64,000 nucleotides of DNA from CAYTSA01 sp964440345 (GCA_964440345.1 CAYTSA010000008.1:1-64000); one strand, 5' to 3'; positions 52,952 to 61,531 are shown, counted from the stretch's first letter. Made by a program: numbers and translations. The notes: generated by a model from the sequence alone, not told the origin.

Positions 52952-52963
52952 GCAACATGTTGC
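52952..52963. promoter_or_regulatory. Palindrome upstream of the tolC-type gene
   Basis: GCAACATGTTGC is a perfect 12-base palindrome, flanked by GTTT and AAAC, 64 bases before the start codon. It shares the half-site GCAACATG with the repeat near the STAS gene (47439-47455 region). Possibly an operator. Confidence 0.4.
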
Positions 52964-52995
52964 TAAACTTACTGCGCGTACCGGACAACGAGGCG

Positions 52996-53174
52996 AGGGT
53001 CTGGCTCTACATAACTTTTGTTGCGAGTTTGAGGAATAATTGCAGCAGGCAAGGCTGAAGCGAAAAATGGCTTGCAGGCGTAGCAGCGCTACGTCAAAAG
53101 TCATTTTTTTCTGAAAACGCAGTATGATGCAATTATAACCAAACGCAGCAGCCAGGTATTTAGAGACAGGCCCT
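52996..53174 (+). repeat. Repeat family A, copy 2 (MITE-like)
   Basis: 179 bases, ends AGGGTCTGGCTCTACATA and (reverse) AGGGCCTGTCTCTAAATA. Same length and orientation as the copy at 26124, with about a dozen substitutions by eye. Its right end contains the TAG stop of the glycine-zipper gene. No coding content. Confidence 0.85.
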
Positions 53175-53664
53175 AGCTCTTGTGGTCCACGATCTCCCAC
53201 GTGCCGTCCGGCCGGCGGCAGGCTGTGCCTGTGGCGGTTTCCTGCTTGCTGTCTATCCATATTTTCTGCGTGTATTCGCGGCAATACCTGCCGCTTTCCG
53301 GCTGGTACGTCCGGGTTGGCGTCACGGCGTATTCAGCTCCAGTGTCAGGATTGCGCCACCTGTCGGTTTGGCCTGTCTTGTTGTATTCTAGAGTTTTGTT
53401 CATTTCCAGCCGGTCGGCCTCGTCCATGCGCGAGCCGATGTAGCTGCCAGCCGCTGCGCCTACCAGCACGCCGGCAATGGTGGCGGCTGTCTTGCCGGAG
53501 CCGGAACCGAACTGCGAACCGACGACGCCGCCGGCTATGCCGCCCAGCAACCCGCCTACCTGCTGCTGGTTGACGCCCCCGTTTTTGGAACATCCCGGCG
53601 CGGCGGCGAAAACGCTGATCAAGACAACTATCAAGAGCAACGACCTGACGTGTGTACACTTCAT
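53173..53664 (-). CDS. Glycine-zipper 2TM-domain outer membrane lipoprotein
   Basis: A 163-residue lipoprotein-like protein. Signal peptide to FAAAPGC (lipobox APGC), then a glycine zipper (GGLLGGIAGGVVGSQFGSG, GVLVGAAAGSYIGS), as in SlyB or the rickettsial 17-kDa antigen family. The C-terminal domain (YREYTQ-like CREYTQKIWIDS, ATGTACRRPDGTW) is the surface-antigen type with paired cysteines. I chose ATG 53664, preceded by GGAGGA; upstream codons in frame are not family-like. Single gene, probably envelope integrity; stop lies in repeat A. Confidence 0.87.
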   Translation of the reverse strand: MKCTHVRSLLLIVVLISVFAAAPGCSKNGGVNQQQVGGLLGGIAGGVVGSQFGSGSGKTAATIAGVLVGAAAGSYIGSRMDEADRLEMNKTLEYNKTGQTDRWRNPDTGAEYAVTPTRTYQPESGRYCREYTQKIWIDSKQETATGTACRRPDGTWEIVDHKS

Positions 53665-53843
53665 ACTGATTCCTCCAACTGTTTTCTTGACTATAGTATA
53701 CTTTGGAGAGCTAACAGGGTCAAAGTCTCCGGGAAAAATATTGATAGAAAATGCTGGACAACACCCTCTTCGCACATAGTACATAGGCAAAGCACAACCT
53801 GTTTCGCATTGCAGGTTTCGTATACCATAGAAGGAGATTGTGT

Positions 53844-54440
53844 ATGGCTCGCTACACAGGCGTCAACCACCTGGCCATGATCACTGCAGACATGGACGCA
53901 ACCATCCGCTTCTGGCGGGACCTTTTGGGCATGCCTTTAACGGCCGGCATGGGCCGGCCAGGAAGCAGACACTACTTTTTCAAAATATCAGCGCACGACA
54001 TGATCGCGTTCTTCGAATGGGACGGAGTGGAACCGGCGCTGGAAAAGGAGCACGGAGCGCCGGTCAAGGGACCAGCCATTTTTGATCATGTGTCCTTTGG
54101 CGTGGAGAGCGATGATGATTTGTGGGAACTCAAAGACAAGCTGGAAGCCGCCGGATTTTGGGCCTCGGAACTCGTCAACCACGGTTTCATCCATTCTTTG
54201 TACGCCTTTGACCCGAACGGGATTCCCATTGAATTCAGCGCCTGCACGCCTGACGTAGACTTGAGCAAGACCCCGCGCATGACGGACCGGGAGCCCTGCC
54301 CGTGCGCCATGGAGGGGCCCTTGCCCCAACCAGGCAAATGGCCGCCGGTACATGAGCCCACGCCCGAGGAAGATAAACAGATATATCCTGGGGAAGGGGA
54401 GGATTTTTTACACAAGGCGAAAAACAAATGGAGCGAATGA
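53844..54440 (+). CDS. VOC (glyoxalase/bleomycin resistance fold) family protein
   Basis: A 198-residue metal-binding protein with one VOC domain: GVNHLAMITADMDATIRFW at the start, FDHVSFGVESDDDLWEL midway and PNGIPIEFSAC as the second metal strand. H8, H95-type histidine and the late glutamate would bind the metal. The C-terminal 55 residues are an acidic, proline-rich tail (PPVHEPTPEEDKQIYPG). AAGGAG precedes the ATG by seven bases. Possible dioxygenase or lyase; the substrate is unknown. Confidence 0.88.
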   Translation: MARYTGVNHLAMITADMDATIRFWRDLLGMPLTAGMGRPGSRHYFFKISAHDMIAFFEWDGVEPALEKEHGAPVKGPAIFDHVSFGVESDDDLWELKDKLEAAGFWASELVNHGFIHSLYAFDPNGIPIEFSACTPDVDLSKTPRMTDREPCPCAMEGPLPQPGKWPPVHEPTPEEDKQIYPGEGEDFLHKAKNKWSE

Positions 54441-54532
54441 CCAGAGCCACACTGTGTCTGGGCCTGCTGCCCTGGCCTGCCGCGGCTGGACAACAACCCT
54501 GACTGGCGTCAGCCTGCTTCCCCTTTGCAGCG

Positions 54533-54671
54533 TGTTGAAAAATCCTTATTCGCAGGCTGGTTAAAAAAAATACGAGGATAAGGCGCAAAAAAGTTCAAAA
54601 TCGACGTGTAGATGTAATACACGAGAGTTTGAACTTATTGAAGCAACGCAGCCATAGCGGTTTTTTCAACA
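54533..54671 (-). repeat. Repeat family B, copy 2
   Basis: 139 bases, inverted relative to the copy at 11387, with the same exact ends TGTTGAAAAA and TTTTTCAACA. Shared internal blocks include CAGCCTGCGAA and TTGAACTTTTTTGCGCCTT on the minus strand. It is followed eight bases later by repeat C. The stretch 54441-54949 has no gene. Confidence 0.75.
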
Positions 54672-54679
54672 GTCGGTTA

Positions 54680-54784
54680 GCGCATTTTCGCGCTGAGACA
54701 ACGCTCGCTCCTGGTGCAATGTACACGCGTTTCAGGCAACTTCATAAGCGCATCTACCTATTTACAATGTTAGAGCGCTCTAAA
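54680..54784 (+). repeat. Repeat family C, copy 2
   Basis: Begins GCGCATTTTCGCGCTGAGAC and contains ACAACGCTCGCTCCTG, then a degenerate hairpin and GAGCGCTCTAA at the end. Closest to the copy at 42758 over its whole length. Adjacent to repeat B. Confidence 0.75.
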
Positions 54785-54823
54785 TAGCAGCCAGGAAGGT
54801 TTCGTTGTTTACATCATTGCAAC

Positions 54824-54854
54824 GGGAGCAGACAGCAATTCTCTGTCTGCTCCC
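54824..54854. terminator. Strong hairpin downstream of the MucR-type gene
   Basis: GGGAGCAGACAG and CTGTCTGCTCCC form a perfect 12-base stem with loop CAATTCT, about 95 bases after the mucR stop. No T run on either side, but the stem is unusually stable and could end transcription or protect the mRNA. Confidence 0.5.
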
Positions 54855-54949
54855 TCACAGGCAGTATTGCGAAGTTAAAGCAGGGGTCTTTGTCAGCGTG
54901 TTGCTTAACGGTATGAAGCACCGCCGCACAAGAGCCATACCAGTGGCGT

Positions 54950-55345
54950 CTATGACTTCTTGCCTCGCTTTTCCCAGAGCTTCATTTCCTTCATTTTCTT
55001 GCGGCGCTCCCGCTGCAGGGACTTGCAGACCAACGCAGAACCCTTTTTGTAGCCCCACTTGGACCGATACTCTTCTGGAGTAATATTGTGGGTGGCAAGA
55101 TGCTTGCGAGTGAGCACCTTGAATGATTTGCCGCACTCCAGACAGGTGATGGACTTCTCCTTGATGGCCTTCTTGGGGTCCATAGCAGGCGTCTGGTTTT
55201 CTTCTGAGGAGACACTTCCTTCAGCAATGTTGCGAATCTCATCTGAAAGTTTTTTTACCATGAGGGCAATTTCTTCTTCTGCCATGGTGCGCACACTTGC
55301 CTGAGCCTTGACGATTTCAAGCGCTTCCTTCAAATAGTCGTCCAT
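54950..55345 (-). CDS. MucR/Ros-family zinc-finger transcriptional regulator
   Basis: A 131-residue DNA-binding protein. The N-terminal helix (MDDYLKEALEIVKAQASVR) is followed by an acidic linker and a C2H2-like zinc finger: CLECGKSFKVLTRKHLATH. Then NITPEEYRSKWGYKKGSALVCKSL, the Ros/MucR DNA-contact segment, and a basic tail. I chose ATG 55345 with GGAGG eight bases upstream; an in-frame start 15 codons earlier has no such site. Such regulators control exopolysaccharide and motility genes in other proteobacteria, so the polysaccharide locus is a reasonable target. Confidence 0.92.
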   Translation of the reverse strand: MDDYLKEALEIVKAQASVRTMAEEEIALMVKKLSDEIRNIAEGSVSSEENQTPAMDPKKAIKEKSITCLECGKSFKVLTRKHLATHNITPEEYRSKWGYKKGSALVCKSLQRERRKKMKEMKLWEKRGKKS

Positions 55346-55866
55346 TAATTTTTCCTCCGAGAGTCCCTTCTGCGTTGCCGCCTTCGCCACTACACGTAAC
55401 TATAACATTTCCATAAAGACAGCTACGCAATACTGAATGAGAGACAACGCGTCAATGCATTTATTCTATAATTTTTTAAAAAAAGAACTTGCCTCAGCAT
55501 TCTTCATGCTATGGAGATACTACAGCAGCTATCTGTGTAGCATCAATTCTAGAGTAAATCTAGAAGCCATATACTTCCAATTAGCACCTGTGAAGCAACG
55601 CCATATGCAATGCTTGCTTGGACTAGGCTTAAGCACTACATCGCCGTACCTTAGACGCAGCAGAAAATTTGCGCTGCAGCGTTGCACAAGAAAAGCGCCG
55701 CAGCTGGCTCAGTCTGCTGAACACGGGAAAGTCAACTTTTTGACAACCCAGCCGCCAGCACCAGCATCGACACACAACATGTTAGAATAAAATAATAATT
55801 TTACTGGCAGACTTTTTGCTTATGTTCCTGTGCATTTTGACAACTAACGCAACAGAGGAGTGAACC
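55346..55866. other. A+T-rich gene-free stretch
   Basis: About 520 bases, clearly richer in A+T than the rest of the window. It carries the inverted repeat at 55547 and presumably the promoters of mucR and the YbjQ-like gene. An open frame at 55437-55790 lacks a ribosome site and protein-like composition, so I do not call it. Confidence 0.5.
55547..55565. promoter_or_regulatory. Inverted repeat, possible operator
   Basis: TTCTAGA-GTAAA-TCTAGAA is a perfect seven-base inverted repeat in the divergent mucR/YbjQ region, about 200 bases from the mucR start. It could be a regulator site; MucR-type proteins usually prefer A+T-rich DNA of this kind. Confidence 0.3.
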
Positions 55867-56250
55867 ATGCTTTTCCTGCTCAGCAAAGACGAGAAGAAAC
55901 ACAAGCAACATAGTGCAGCAAACAACGAAGAGATGGACCGAGTCAAGGAGCTGTTCAGCACGGGGAAATTTCCCGTAGTGACCACAGACGGTATTACAGA
56001 CCGGGAAATTGACAAAGTCCTCGGGCTGGTCGCCTGCCGGGGCTATGACTCTGAAGAAGCTTTTTTCGGCATGACCAACCGTGCAGTCAACAAGGGCGCA
56101 CAGGCCATCATCGGCTACCAGGAAAATGTCGCTTTTCATCCAGACGGGTCGAAATATTTTTCTTGTTACGGAACCGCTGTGCAGCTGGCCAAGCGGTCCA
56201 AGGCCCTGCCGCCGCCCAAGAGCGCGCAGTCGGTCAACGCCAGGGCGTAA
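55867..56250 (+). CDS. YbjQ-like heavy-metal-binding-domain protein (UPF0145 family)
   Basis: 127 residues of unknown function. DREIDKVLGLVACRG and GMTNRAVNKGAQAIIGYQEN match the YbjQ/UPF0145 (putative heavy-metal-binding) fold, a small pentameric protein. The C-terminal 25 residues are a basic, unconserved tail. GAGGAG precedes ATG 55867 by a short distance. A hairpin terminator follows. Confidence 0.85.
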   Translation: MLFLLSKDEKKHKQHSAANNEEMDRVKELFSTGKFPVVTTDGITDREIDKVLGLVACRGYDSEEAFFGMTNRAVNKGAQAIIGYQENVAFHPDGSKYFSCYGTAVQLAKRSKALPPPKSAQSVNARA

Positions 56251-56277
56251 GGGCCGGCACAAAAAAGCCGGCAGATC

Positions 56278-56327
56278 AAAAGCTGCGCCGGCCCCTGGGG
56301 AGGGGAGTACCGACGCAGCTTTTTTTT
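56278..56327 (+). terminator. Rho-independent terminator
   Basis: AAAAGCTGCG pairs with CGCAGCT followed by TTTTTTT. The arms AGCTGCG (56281-56287) and CGCAGCT (56314-56320) flank a G+C-rich loop. It comes 27 bases after the YbjQ-like gene stop. Confidence 0.85.
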
Positions 56328-56370
56328 CTTGCCAAAATTTCCAGCCAGTTTCGGAAAAAAGCAGTCCTAT

Positions 56371-56403
56371 AAAAAAATCACTCTCGCCGCCCTGCCGCGG
56401 AGA
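56371..56403 (-). terminator. Candidate terminator for the GAF/HD-GYP gene
   Basis: Read on the minus strand: CTCCGC, a six-base loop, GCGGCGAG with a small bulge, then GATTTTTTT. It lies just after the HD-GYP stop at 56415. The stem is imperfect, so tentative. Confidence 0.4.
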
Positions 56404-56414
56404 CGGCCGGGGGG

Positions 56415-58349
56415 CTATTCCTCCTTAAAGCGTTTGCGAATAGCGAGAATGACGTCATATATCTGAAAAAAGGCTTCGACCACGCTGGGATCAAAGTGTT
56501 TGCCTGATTCTTCTTTAATGATACTGAGCACCTTTTCGTCCGGCCAGGGGTCCTTGTAGGTCCGCCGGGAGCAGAGCGCGTCAAAAACGTCTGCCAAGGC
56601 GACAATGCGCGCAGCGAGGGGAATCTCCTCGCCTTTCATGGGCGTGTCCATGGGGTAGGAATCAGCCATGATGTCGTCCACCACGCCGGGGTATCCTCCG
56701 CCGCTCCATCGTTCGTGATGGTGCATGGCGATGTCGTAGCACATATTGTCCAAGGCGGAGGATGAATCGTGAAATAATCGGCCGCCATAGATGGTATGCC
56801 ACTTCATGGTTCTGAATTCGTCTTCGTCGAGCTTGGCCGGTTTTTTCAATATTGCGTCAGCAATGCCCACCTTGCCCACGTCGTGGAGCATGGAGGCCAG
56901 GCGCAACAAGTCCCGCTCGCGGCGGATTTCTGCAGAGGGGACGCCCCGGTTCTTGGCCCAGCGCTGGTATATCTCCCCCGAGTAGCCGCCCACCCTCTGC
57001 ACGTGGGCGCCGGTTTCCTTCGGGTCGCGCAGCTCGGCCAGCTTCATCATGCGCAATACCCGGTCCCGGGTCATAATCCCTCGCTCCAACGCGACCGCAG
57101 CATTGCCAGCAAAAAGCGGAGCGTATGTCTTGCTCTCCTTGGCAAAAGGCACGTGCTCGCCGTGCTCGCCTTTGGCGTTGAGAATCTGCATGACGCCGAT
57201 GAGCCGGTTTTGCTGCGTCTTCATGGGTATCGTCAGAATTGACGTGGTCTTGTAGCCGGACTGTTTGTCATACGAGGAGTTGAACGAGTAAGGCAGTTCC
57301 GGAGGCAGGTTGTACGCGTCGTCAATAACAACAGTTTCCCCCGTAAGTGCGGCGTAGCCCACAATTGAACTTTCGCTGATGGGTACGGAAAAACTTTTAT
57401 ACGTCGCCTGCTGGGCCATGGAGCCGGTGAACAAGGTATCGTTGTGTACATAGCTAAAGGTCAGCTTATCGCCGTCAACAAGAAAAATAGAACCCGCGTC
57501 TGCATGTGCTATCCGCCTGGCTTCGTACAATATCTTGTCTAAAATTGTATCCACGTCGTTGAAGTGGTTCACTTCTTCTATAGTGCGCAAAATGTTGGAC
57601 AGTTTTTCATACTGGTAGGAGCTTTGCACTGGCGGACCGACATAGGAGGCAATCATGCCCAGCATTGCCAAATCCTCTTCACCATAGCGTTCCGCTTCAA
57701 CAGAAAAACAGGCAATAACGCCCAAGGGCTGCTCGTTCACCTTGAACGGAGCGTACATGACAGACAGTATCTCCCCGCAGCCCATGGACAACAATTCCTG
57801 GTATTCGCCCTCCACAGCATCGCGGCAAAAGCTGACGCCGGGTTCTTTCATGGAGTCTCGAAGCCACAGGTCCACATGAGGCGGCGCTGTTTCGCTGGTA
57901 TTTGCCAGTAAATCAAAGGTTTGTTCATTATCGTTGCGCAAGTATATGGCCGCGATTTCAGAGGCGAACTTTTTTTCAACCTCTTCAAGAATGAGCATGG
58001 CCACTTCGTCCAGCTCCATGGTCGCGGCCAACCTTTCCGACAAGCCGTGCAGCATGGCTATTTCGCAACTCTTGTCGTTGGCCATTGCCGCCAGCGCTAC
58101 TTTTTCCGCCTCCCGCTTTATGAGGATTGACAGCACCATGGCCAGCGTAGCGGCCTCTTTATCCCCCAGCACTACAGCTGCGCGCCTCCCGTCGAGAAGC
58201 ACCTCATGCTCATGAACGCTTGCCGGTTCTCCGCCAGCAATGTACTCGCCTTCTGCGCCGAGCAGCCGCACCTTGTTTTCCCCCATGTATCCGACCAGTT
58301 CATGAATTTCTTGCCGCCGGAAAAAATCTTGAATCAAGGAAGATTCCAT
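56415..58349 (-). CDS. GAF-GAF-HD-GYP protein (c-di-GMP phosphodiesterase type)
   Basis: A 644-residue cytoplasmic signalling protein. After an N-terminal 110-residue region (LIQDFFRRQEIHELVGYMGE) come two GAF domains (about 120-270 and 285-430). The HD-GYP domain has MLHDVGKVGIADAIL near 510 and HHHERWSGGGYPGVV near 560, so the catalytic motifs are canonical. Small ligands bound by GAF would control breakdown of c-di-GMP. I chose ATG 58349 (MESSLIQDFF) with AGGAA five bases upstream; earlier codons in frame belong to repeat C. It lies 90 bases after folD; the gap is filled by repeat C. Confidence 0.92.
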   Translation of the reverse strand: MESSLIQDFFRRQEIHELVGYMGENKVRLLGAEGEYIAGGEPASVHEHEVLLDGRRAAVVLGDKEAATLAMVLSILIKREAEKVALAAMANDKSCEIAMLHGLSERLAATMELDEVAMLILEEVEKKFASEIAAIYLRNDNEQTFDLLANTSETAPPHVDLWLRDSMKEPGVSFCRDAVEGEYQELLSMGCGEILSVMYAPFKVNEQPLGVIACFSVEAERYGEEDLAMLGMIASYVGPPVQSSYQYEKLSNILRTIEEVNHFNDVDTILDKILYEARRIAHADAGSIFLVDGDKLTFSYVHNDTLFTGSMAQQATYKSFSVPISESSIVGYAALTGETVVIDDAYNLPPELPYSFNSSYDKQSGYKTTSILTIPMKTQQNRLIGVMQILNAKGEHGEHVPFAKESKTYAPLFAGNAAVALERGIMTRDRVLRMMKLAELRDPKETGAHVQRVGGYSGEIYQRWAKNRGVPSAEIRRERDLLRLASMLHDVGKVGIADAILKKPAKLDEDEFRTMKWHTIYGGRLFHDSSSALDNMCYDIAMHHHERWSGGGYPGVVDDIMADSYPMDTPMKGEEIPLAARIVALADVFDALCSRRTYKDPWPDEKVLSIIKEESGKHFDPSVVEAFFQIYDVILAIRKRFKEE

Positions 58350-58363
58350 GCAGTTCCTCGCTA

Positions 58364-58432
58364 GCACATTTTCGCGTTGAGACAGCGCTCGCTCCTGAAG
58401 CAATGTACAAATGTTTCAGGAACATGCTCTAA
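58364..58432 (+). repeat. Repeat family C, copy 3 (short)
   Basis: Begins GCACATTTTCGCGTTGAGAC and shares CAGCGCTCGCTCCTGAAGCA with the copies at 42758 and 54680, with the CCTGAAGCA / TGTTTCAGG hairpin. The middle and the second hairpin are missing, ending in ATGCTCTAATG. It fills the gap between folD and the HD-GYP start, so any promoter for the latter lies in or beyond it. Confidence 0.7.
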
Positions 58433-58439
58433 TGTTTGA

Positions 58440-59303
58440 TTACTCGGCGCCTGTCCGTTTGCAAAACGCTCTCACTGTATTCTCCAACAGCATGGCGATG
58501 GTCATGGGACCCACGCCGCCCGGAACCGGCGTCATGGCGGACGCCACATCCTCCAAGCCGGCAAAATCGCAATCGCCAACTAAACCATGCTCTGTACGGT
58601 TCATGCCCACATCCACTACCACGGCCCCAGGCTTGACCATGTCCCGGGTCACAAGTTTTGGCTTGCCCACTGCAGCGAACACAAAATCCGCCTTGCGGCA
58701 ATGGGCCGCCAGGTCTGGCGTGCGGGAATGACACAACGTCACTGTGGCGTGGCCCATGGGGTGATATCCCGAAAGCATGACCGCCAGGGGCCGGCCCACT
58801 ATGTTGCTGCGGCCGATGACCACAGCCTCCTTGCCGGCCGGCTTCAAGCCGTACCGCTCCAACAACAGCATAACCCCGGCCGGGGTGCAAGGCGCCAGCC
58901 CGTCCAGGCCCAGGACCAGCCGGCCCATATTCATGGGGTGAAATCCATCCACGTCCTTGTCCGGATCAATTCGTTCCAGGCAGACCCGGCTGTCCACATG
59001 CTGGGGGACGGGCAACTGGAGCAAGACGCCGTCCACCTCCGGCCGGGCGTTCAATTCGTCTATCCGGCGGAGCAGCTCCTCCTGAGAGGTTTCTTCGGGC
59101 AGCCTGACTGTTTCTGAGAAAATGCCCGCCTCAGCACAGGCTTTCTCCTTGTTGCGCACGTATATCTGCGACGCAGGGTCTTCGCCCACAAGCATCACAG
59201 CCAACCCGGGCCGGCGGTCCGTTGCAACCTGCAGGGAGTCCACCTTGTCCTTCAATTCAGCCCGCAGCGCTTGCGCTGTGGCCTTGCCGTCCAAAAGCAT
59301 CAT
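58440..59303 (-). CDS. folD: Methylenetetrahydrofolate dehydrogenase / cyclohydrolase
   Basis: Bifunctional NADP-dependent enzyme of one-carbon metabolism, 287 residues. The catalytic Y-x-x-x-K lies in IYVRNKEKACAEAGI; LLQLPVPQHVD and VIGRSNIVGRPLAVML are the folate and nucleotide signatures; GAVVVDVGMNR follows. I chose ATG 59303 with GGAG nine bases upstream; a TTG earlier in frame overlaps that site. In sulfate reducers it can serve both biosynthesis and C1 oxidation. Confidence 0.96.
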   Translation of the reverse strand: MMLLDGKATAQALRAELKDKVDSLQVATDRRPGLAVMLVGEDPASQIYVRNKEKACAEAGIFSETVRLPEETSQEELLRRIDELNARPEVDGVLLQLPVPQHVDSRVCLERIDPDKDVDGFHPMNMGRLVLGLDGLAPCTPAGVMLLLERYGLKPAGKEAVVIGRSNIVGRPLAVMLSGYHPMGHATVTLCHSRTPDLAAHCRKADFVFAAVGKPKLVTRDMVKPGAVVVDVGMNRTEHGLVGDCDFAGLEDVASAMTPVPGGVGPMTIAMLLENTVRAFCKRTGAE

Positions 59304-59410
59304 GCAGCCATACTCCAATCACCCCGAAAAATCGCACCATTATACGGGATTGTCATGTACGTTTTGTGTTCCATATCCTACTGTTGGAAAAGTGACCACT
59401 ATCAATATAA

Positions 59411-61531
59411 TCACAAGCCGGCGATTCTGTCGCGGACCAGCTCTGGAATGGACGCCAGGTCCTCGCAGACCACCACGCCGGCGTCAGCAAGAGCCTGCAG
59501 CTTAGAGTCCGCCGTGCCCGAGGCTTCGTCCAGAATGGCCCCGGCGTGGCCCAAGCGCTTGCCCTCCGGCGCCGTGCGGCCGGCAATAAACGCAAACATG
59601 GGCTTGTCAAAACGGGTTCTGATCACATACTCAGCCAGCCTCTCTTCCTTGTCGCCGCCAATTTCTCCGAGAATGAGCACGCCCTTGGTGTCTGCGTCAT
59701 TGCGCACTGTTTCTATGAGCGTGGCCAAGCCGGCCCCTACAAAAGGATCACCGCCCACGCCGGCGCATACAGACTGACCAATGCCCGCCGCCGTAAGCCT
59801 GGCTGCTGTTTCGTAGGTCAACGTGCCGCTACGGGAAAAGACCGCGATGGGCCCAGGAGCGTAGGCCTGCTCAGGCATGATGCCAAGCTTGAAACGCCCC
59901 GGGATGATGAGCCCGGGGGTATTGGGACCAATGAGGGTGGTCTGCAGTCCAGCCAGTTTTTCCCGCACAGCCAGCATGTGCGCCTGGGGCACGCCTTCGG
60001 TAATGCAGACAACGAGAGGAACCCGGGCCTCTGCTGCTTCCAGAATGGCGTCCGCTGCATAAGGACCGGGCACAAAAATAATGCTTGCGTCAATACGGTG
60101 GTTTCGGGCGGCCATGCGCACGCTGTCATAAACAGGCGCGCCCAGAACCGTCTCGCCTCCTTTAAAAGGAGTCACCCCAGCCGCGATGTTGACGCCATAT
60201 TGCTGCATGCGTTCTGTATGCAGCCGGGCGGCCTTGCCTGTAATTCCTTGCACGAGCACGTTGCTCTCCGGCCCCAGCGACAGCAAAGGAAAGCATGACG
60301 CGTCTGGCTCCGCCGGGGAAAAGTCTAGCCTTTTTCCGCTGGCAACGATGCACAAAGCCGGGGTCTGCTCCGCCGGCTCCACCCCCAGTTGTTTGGCTAT
60401 CCTGCGCAGCATCTCCATGGCCTGGGCCATGGACCGGGCCACGTGCACGTCTGGCTGCTCCAGGGCCGCCAGCAGCTCCCGTGCTTCATATTCGCCTGTG
60501 CCGGACATGCGGGCGACCAGGGGTTTAGGCGGCGCCCCATCCGGGTATTCCTGCAAGGCCTGCTTAATGGCCCGGGCCACAGTGGCGCAGGAGACAATGC
60601 CCCCGAACAGATTGACGCAGACCGCCTTGACTTTGGGATTCGTGAAAAGAATGTCCAGGGCCACGGCCATGCGCTCTGCGTCTGCGGCGCCTCCCAAGTC
60701 CATGAAATTGGCTGCAGCCAGACCGCTGCGGTTCAACTGGTCCATGGTGGCCATGGCCAGGCCAGCGCCGTTGCCCATCAAGCCCACCCAGCCGTCCAGG
60801 TCTACGAACTGCAGCCCGGCGTTACGGGCTTTGTTCTCCACCTCACTGGCGTGCTCAGGCTGGTAGTATTCGTCCAGGTCCACCCTGGAGTCGCGAACCA
60901 TGTCGTCAATCTCCGCCTTACCGTCCAAGGCCAACCATTCTCCGCCGGCCAAGGCGACAAGAGGATTGATCTCAGCCAGCAACAACCCGTAATCATAAAC
61001 AGCCTCGTACAGTGAAAACACGAGTTTTTGGAAAGAAGGCCAATACTCCCGGCCCAGTCCTGCGCTTGCAGAAAGGTTAAAAAACGCCGTGCGGACATGA
61101 CGCGGCCGCAGTCCCTCCAAAGAGCTGAGGGGTTGGATACACATGCTCGCGCTAGACTGGGACTCCACGTCGACGCCGCCGGCTCCCACCGTAAGCACAT
61201 AGGCTTCTGCCTTGCGGGAGACCGCGAAGGACATATAGAATTCGGTAATATACTGTACCGCCGGCTCCACCCGGACCAGCGGCGCGCGGTGGCCTTTGAT
61301 GGTCAAGTCAAACAGCTTGCTGCAGACGTCTGCCAACTCTTCTTCTGTAGAAGCGGTAACCACTCCCCCCGCCTTGCCCCGTCCCCCGGCGAGCACCTGG
61401 GCCTTGCAGCACCAGGGAGCTGGGAACTCAGGCTTTTCGATCTTCTGGCCGGGCTGCACAAGCATCCCCGGCGGCACAGGGACGCCTTTTTGGGAAAACA
61501 AACGCTTAGATTGATGTTCATTCAACAACAT
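59411..61531 (-). CDS. Fused succinyl-CoA synthetase-like (beta-alpha) NDP-forming acyl-CoA ligase
   Basis: A 706-residue single-chain enzyme. Residues 1-395 resemble the beta subunit (ATP-grasp; MLLNEHQSKRLFSQKGVPVP; VCVNLFGGIVSCATVARAI) and 400-706 the alpha subunit (VLVQGITGKAARLHTERMQQ; phosphohistidine at about 662 in KRLGHAGAIL). E. coli makes SucC and SucD separately, so this is a beta-alpha fusion. It would interconvert an acyl-CoA with acid plus NTP at substrate level. The acyl group could be succinyl, malonyl-like or acetyl; this is not decidable here. Alone, 107 bases before folD, with which it shares direction. Confidence 0.9.
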   Translation of the reverse strand: MLLNEHQSKRLFSQKGVPVPPGMLVQPGQKIEKPEFPAPWCCKAQVLAGGRGKAGGVVTASTEEELADVCSKLFDLTIKGHRAPLVRVEPAVQYITEFYMSFAVSRKAEAYVLTVGAGGVDVESQSSASMCIQPLSSLEGLRPRHVRTAFFNLSASAGLGREYWPSFQKLVFSLYEAVYDYGLLLAEINPLVALAGGEWLALDGKAEIDDMVRDSRVDLDEYYQPEHASEVENKARNAGLQFVDLDGWVGLMGNGAGLAMATMDQLNRSGLAAANFMDLGGAADAERMAVALDILFTNPKVKAVCVNLFGGIVSCATVARAIKQALQEYPDGAPPKPLVARMSGTGEYEARELLAALEQPDVHVARSMAQAMEMLRRIAKQLGVEPAEQTPALCIVASGKRLDFSPAEPDASCFPLLSLGPESNVLVQGITGKAARLHTERMQQYGVNIAAGVTPFKGGETVLGAPVYDSVRMAARNHRIDASIIFVPGPYAADAILEAAEARVPLVVCITEGVPQAHMLAVREKLAGLQTTLIGPNTPGLIIPGRFKLGIMPEQAYAPGPIAVFSRSGTLTYETAARLTAAGIGQSVCAGVGGDPFVGAGLATLIETVRNDADTKGVLILGEIGGDKEERLAEYVIRTRFDKPMFAFIAGRTAPEGKRLGHAGAILDEASGTADSKLQALADAGVVVCEDLASIPELVRDRIAGL

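Noticed and set aside
55437..55790. A 117-codon frame in the A+T-rich gap
   Set aside because: No ribosome site, odd composition, and no hydrophobic or conserved pattern; regulatory DNA is a better reading.
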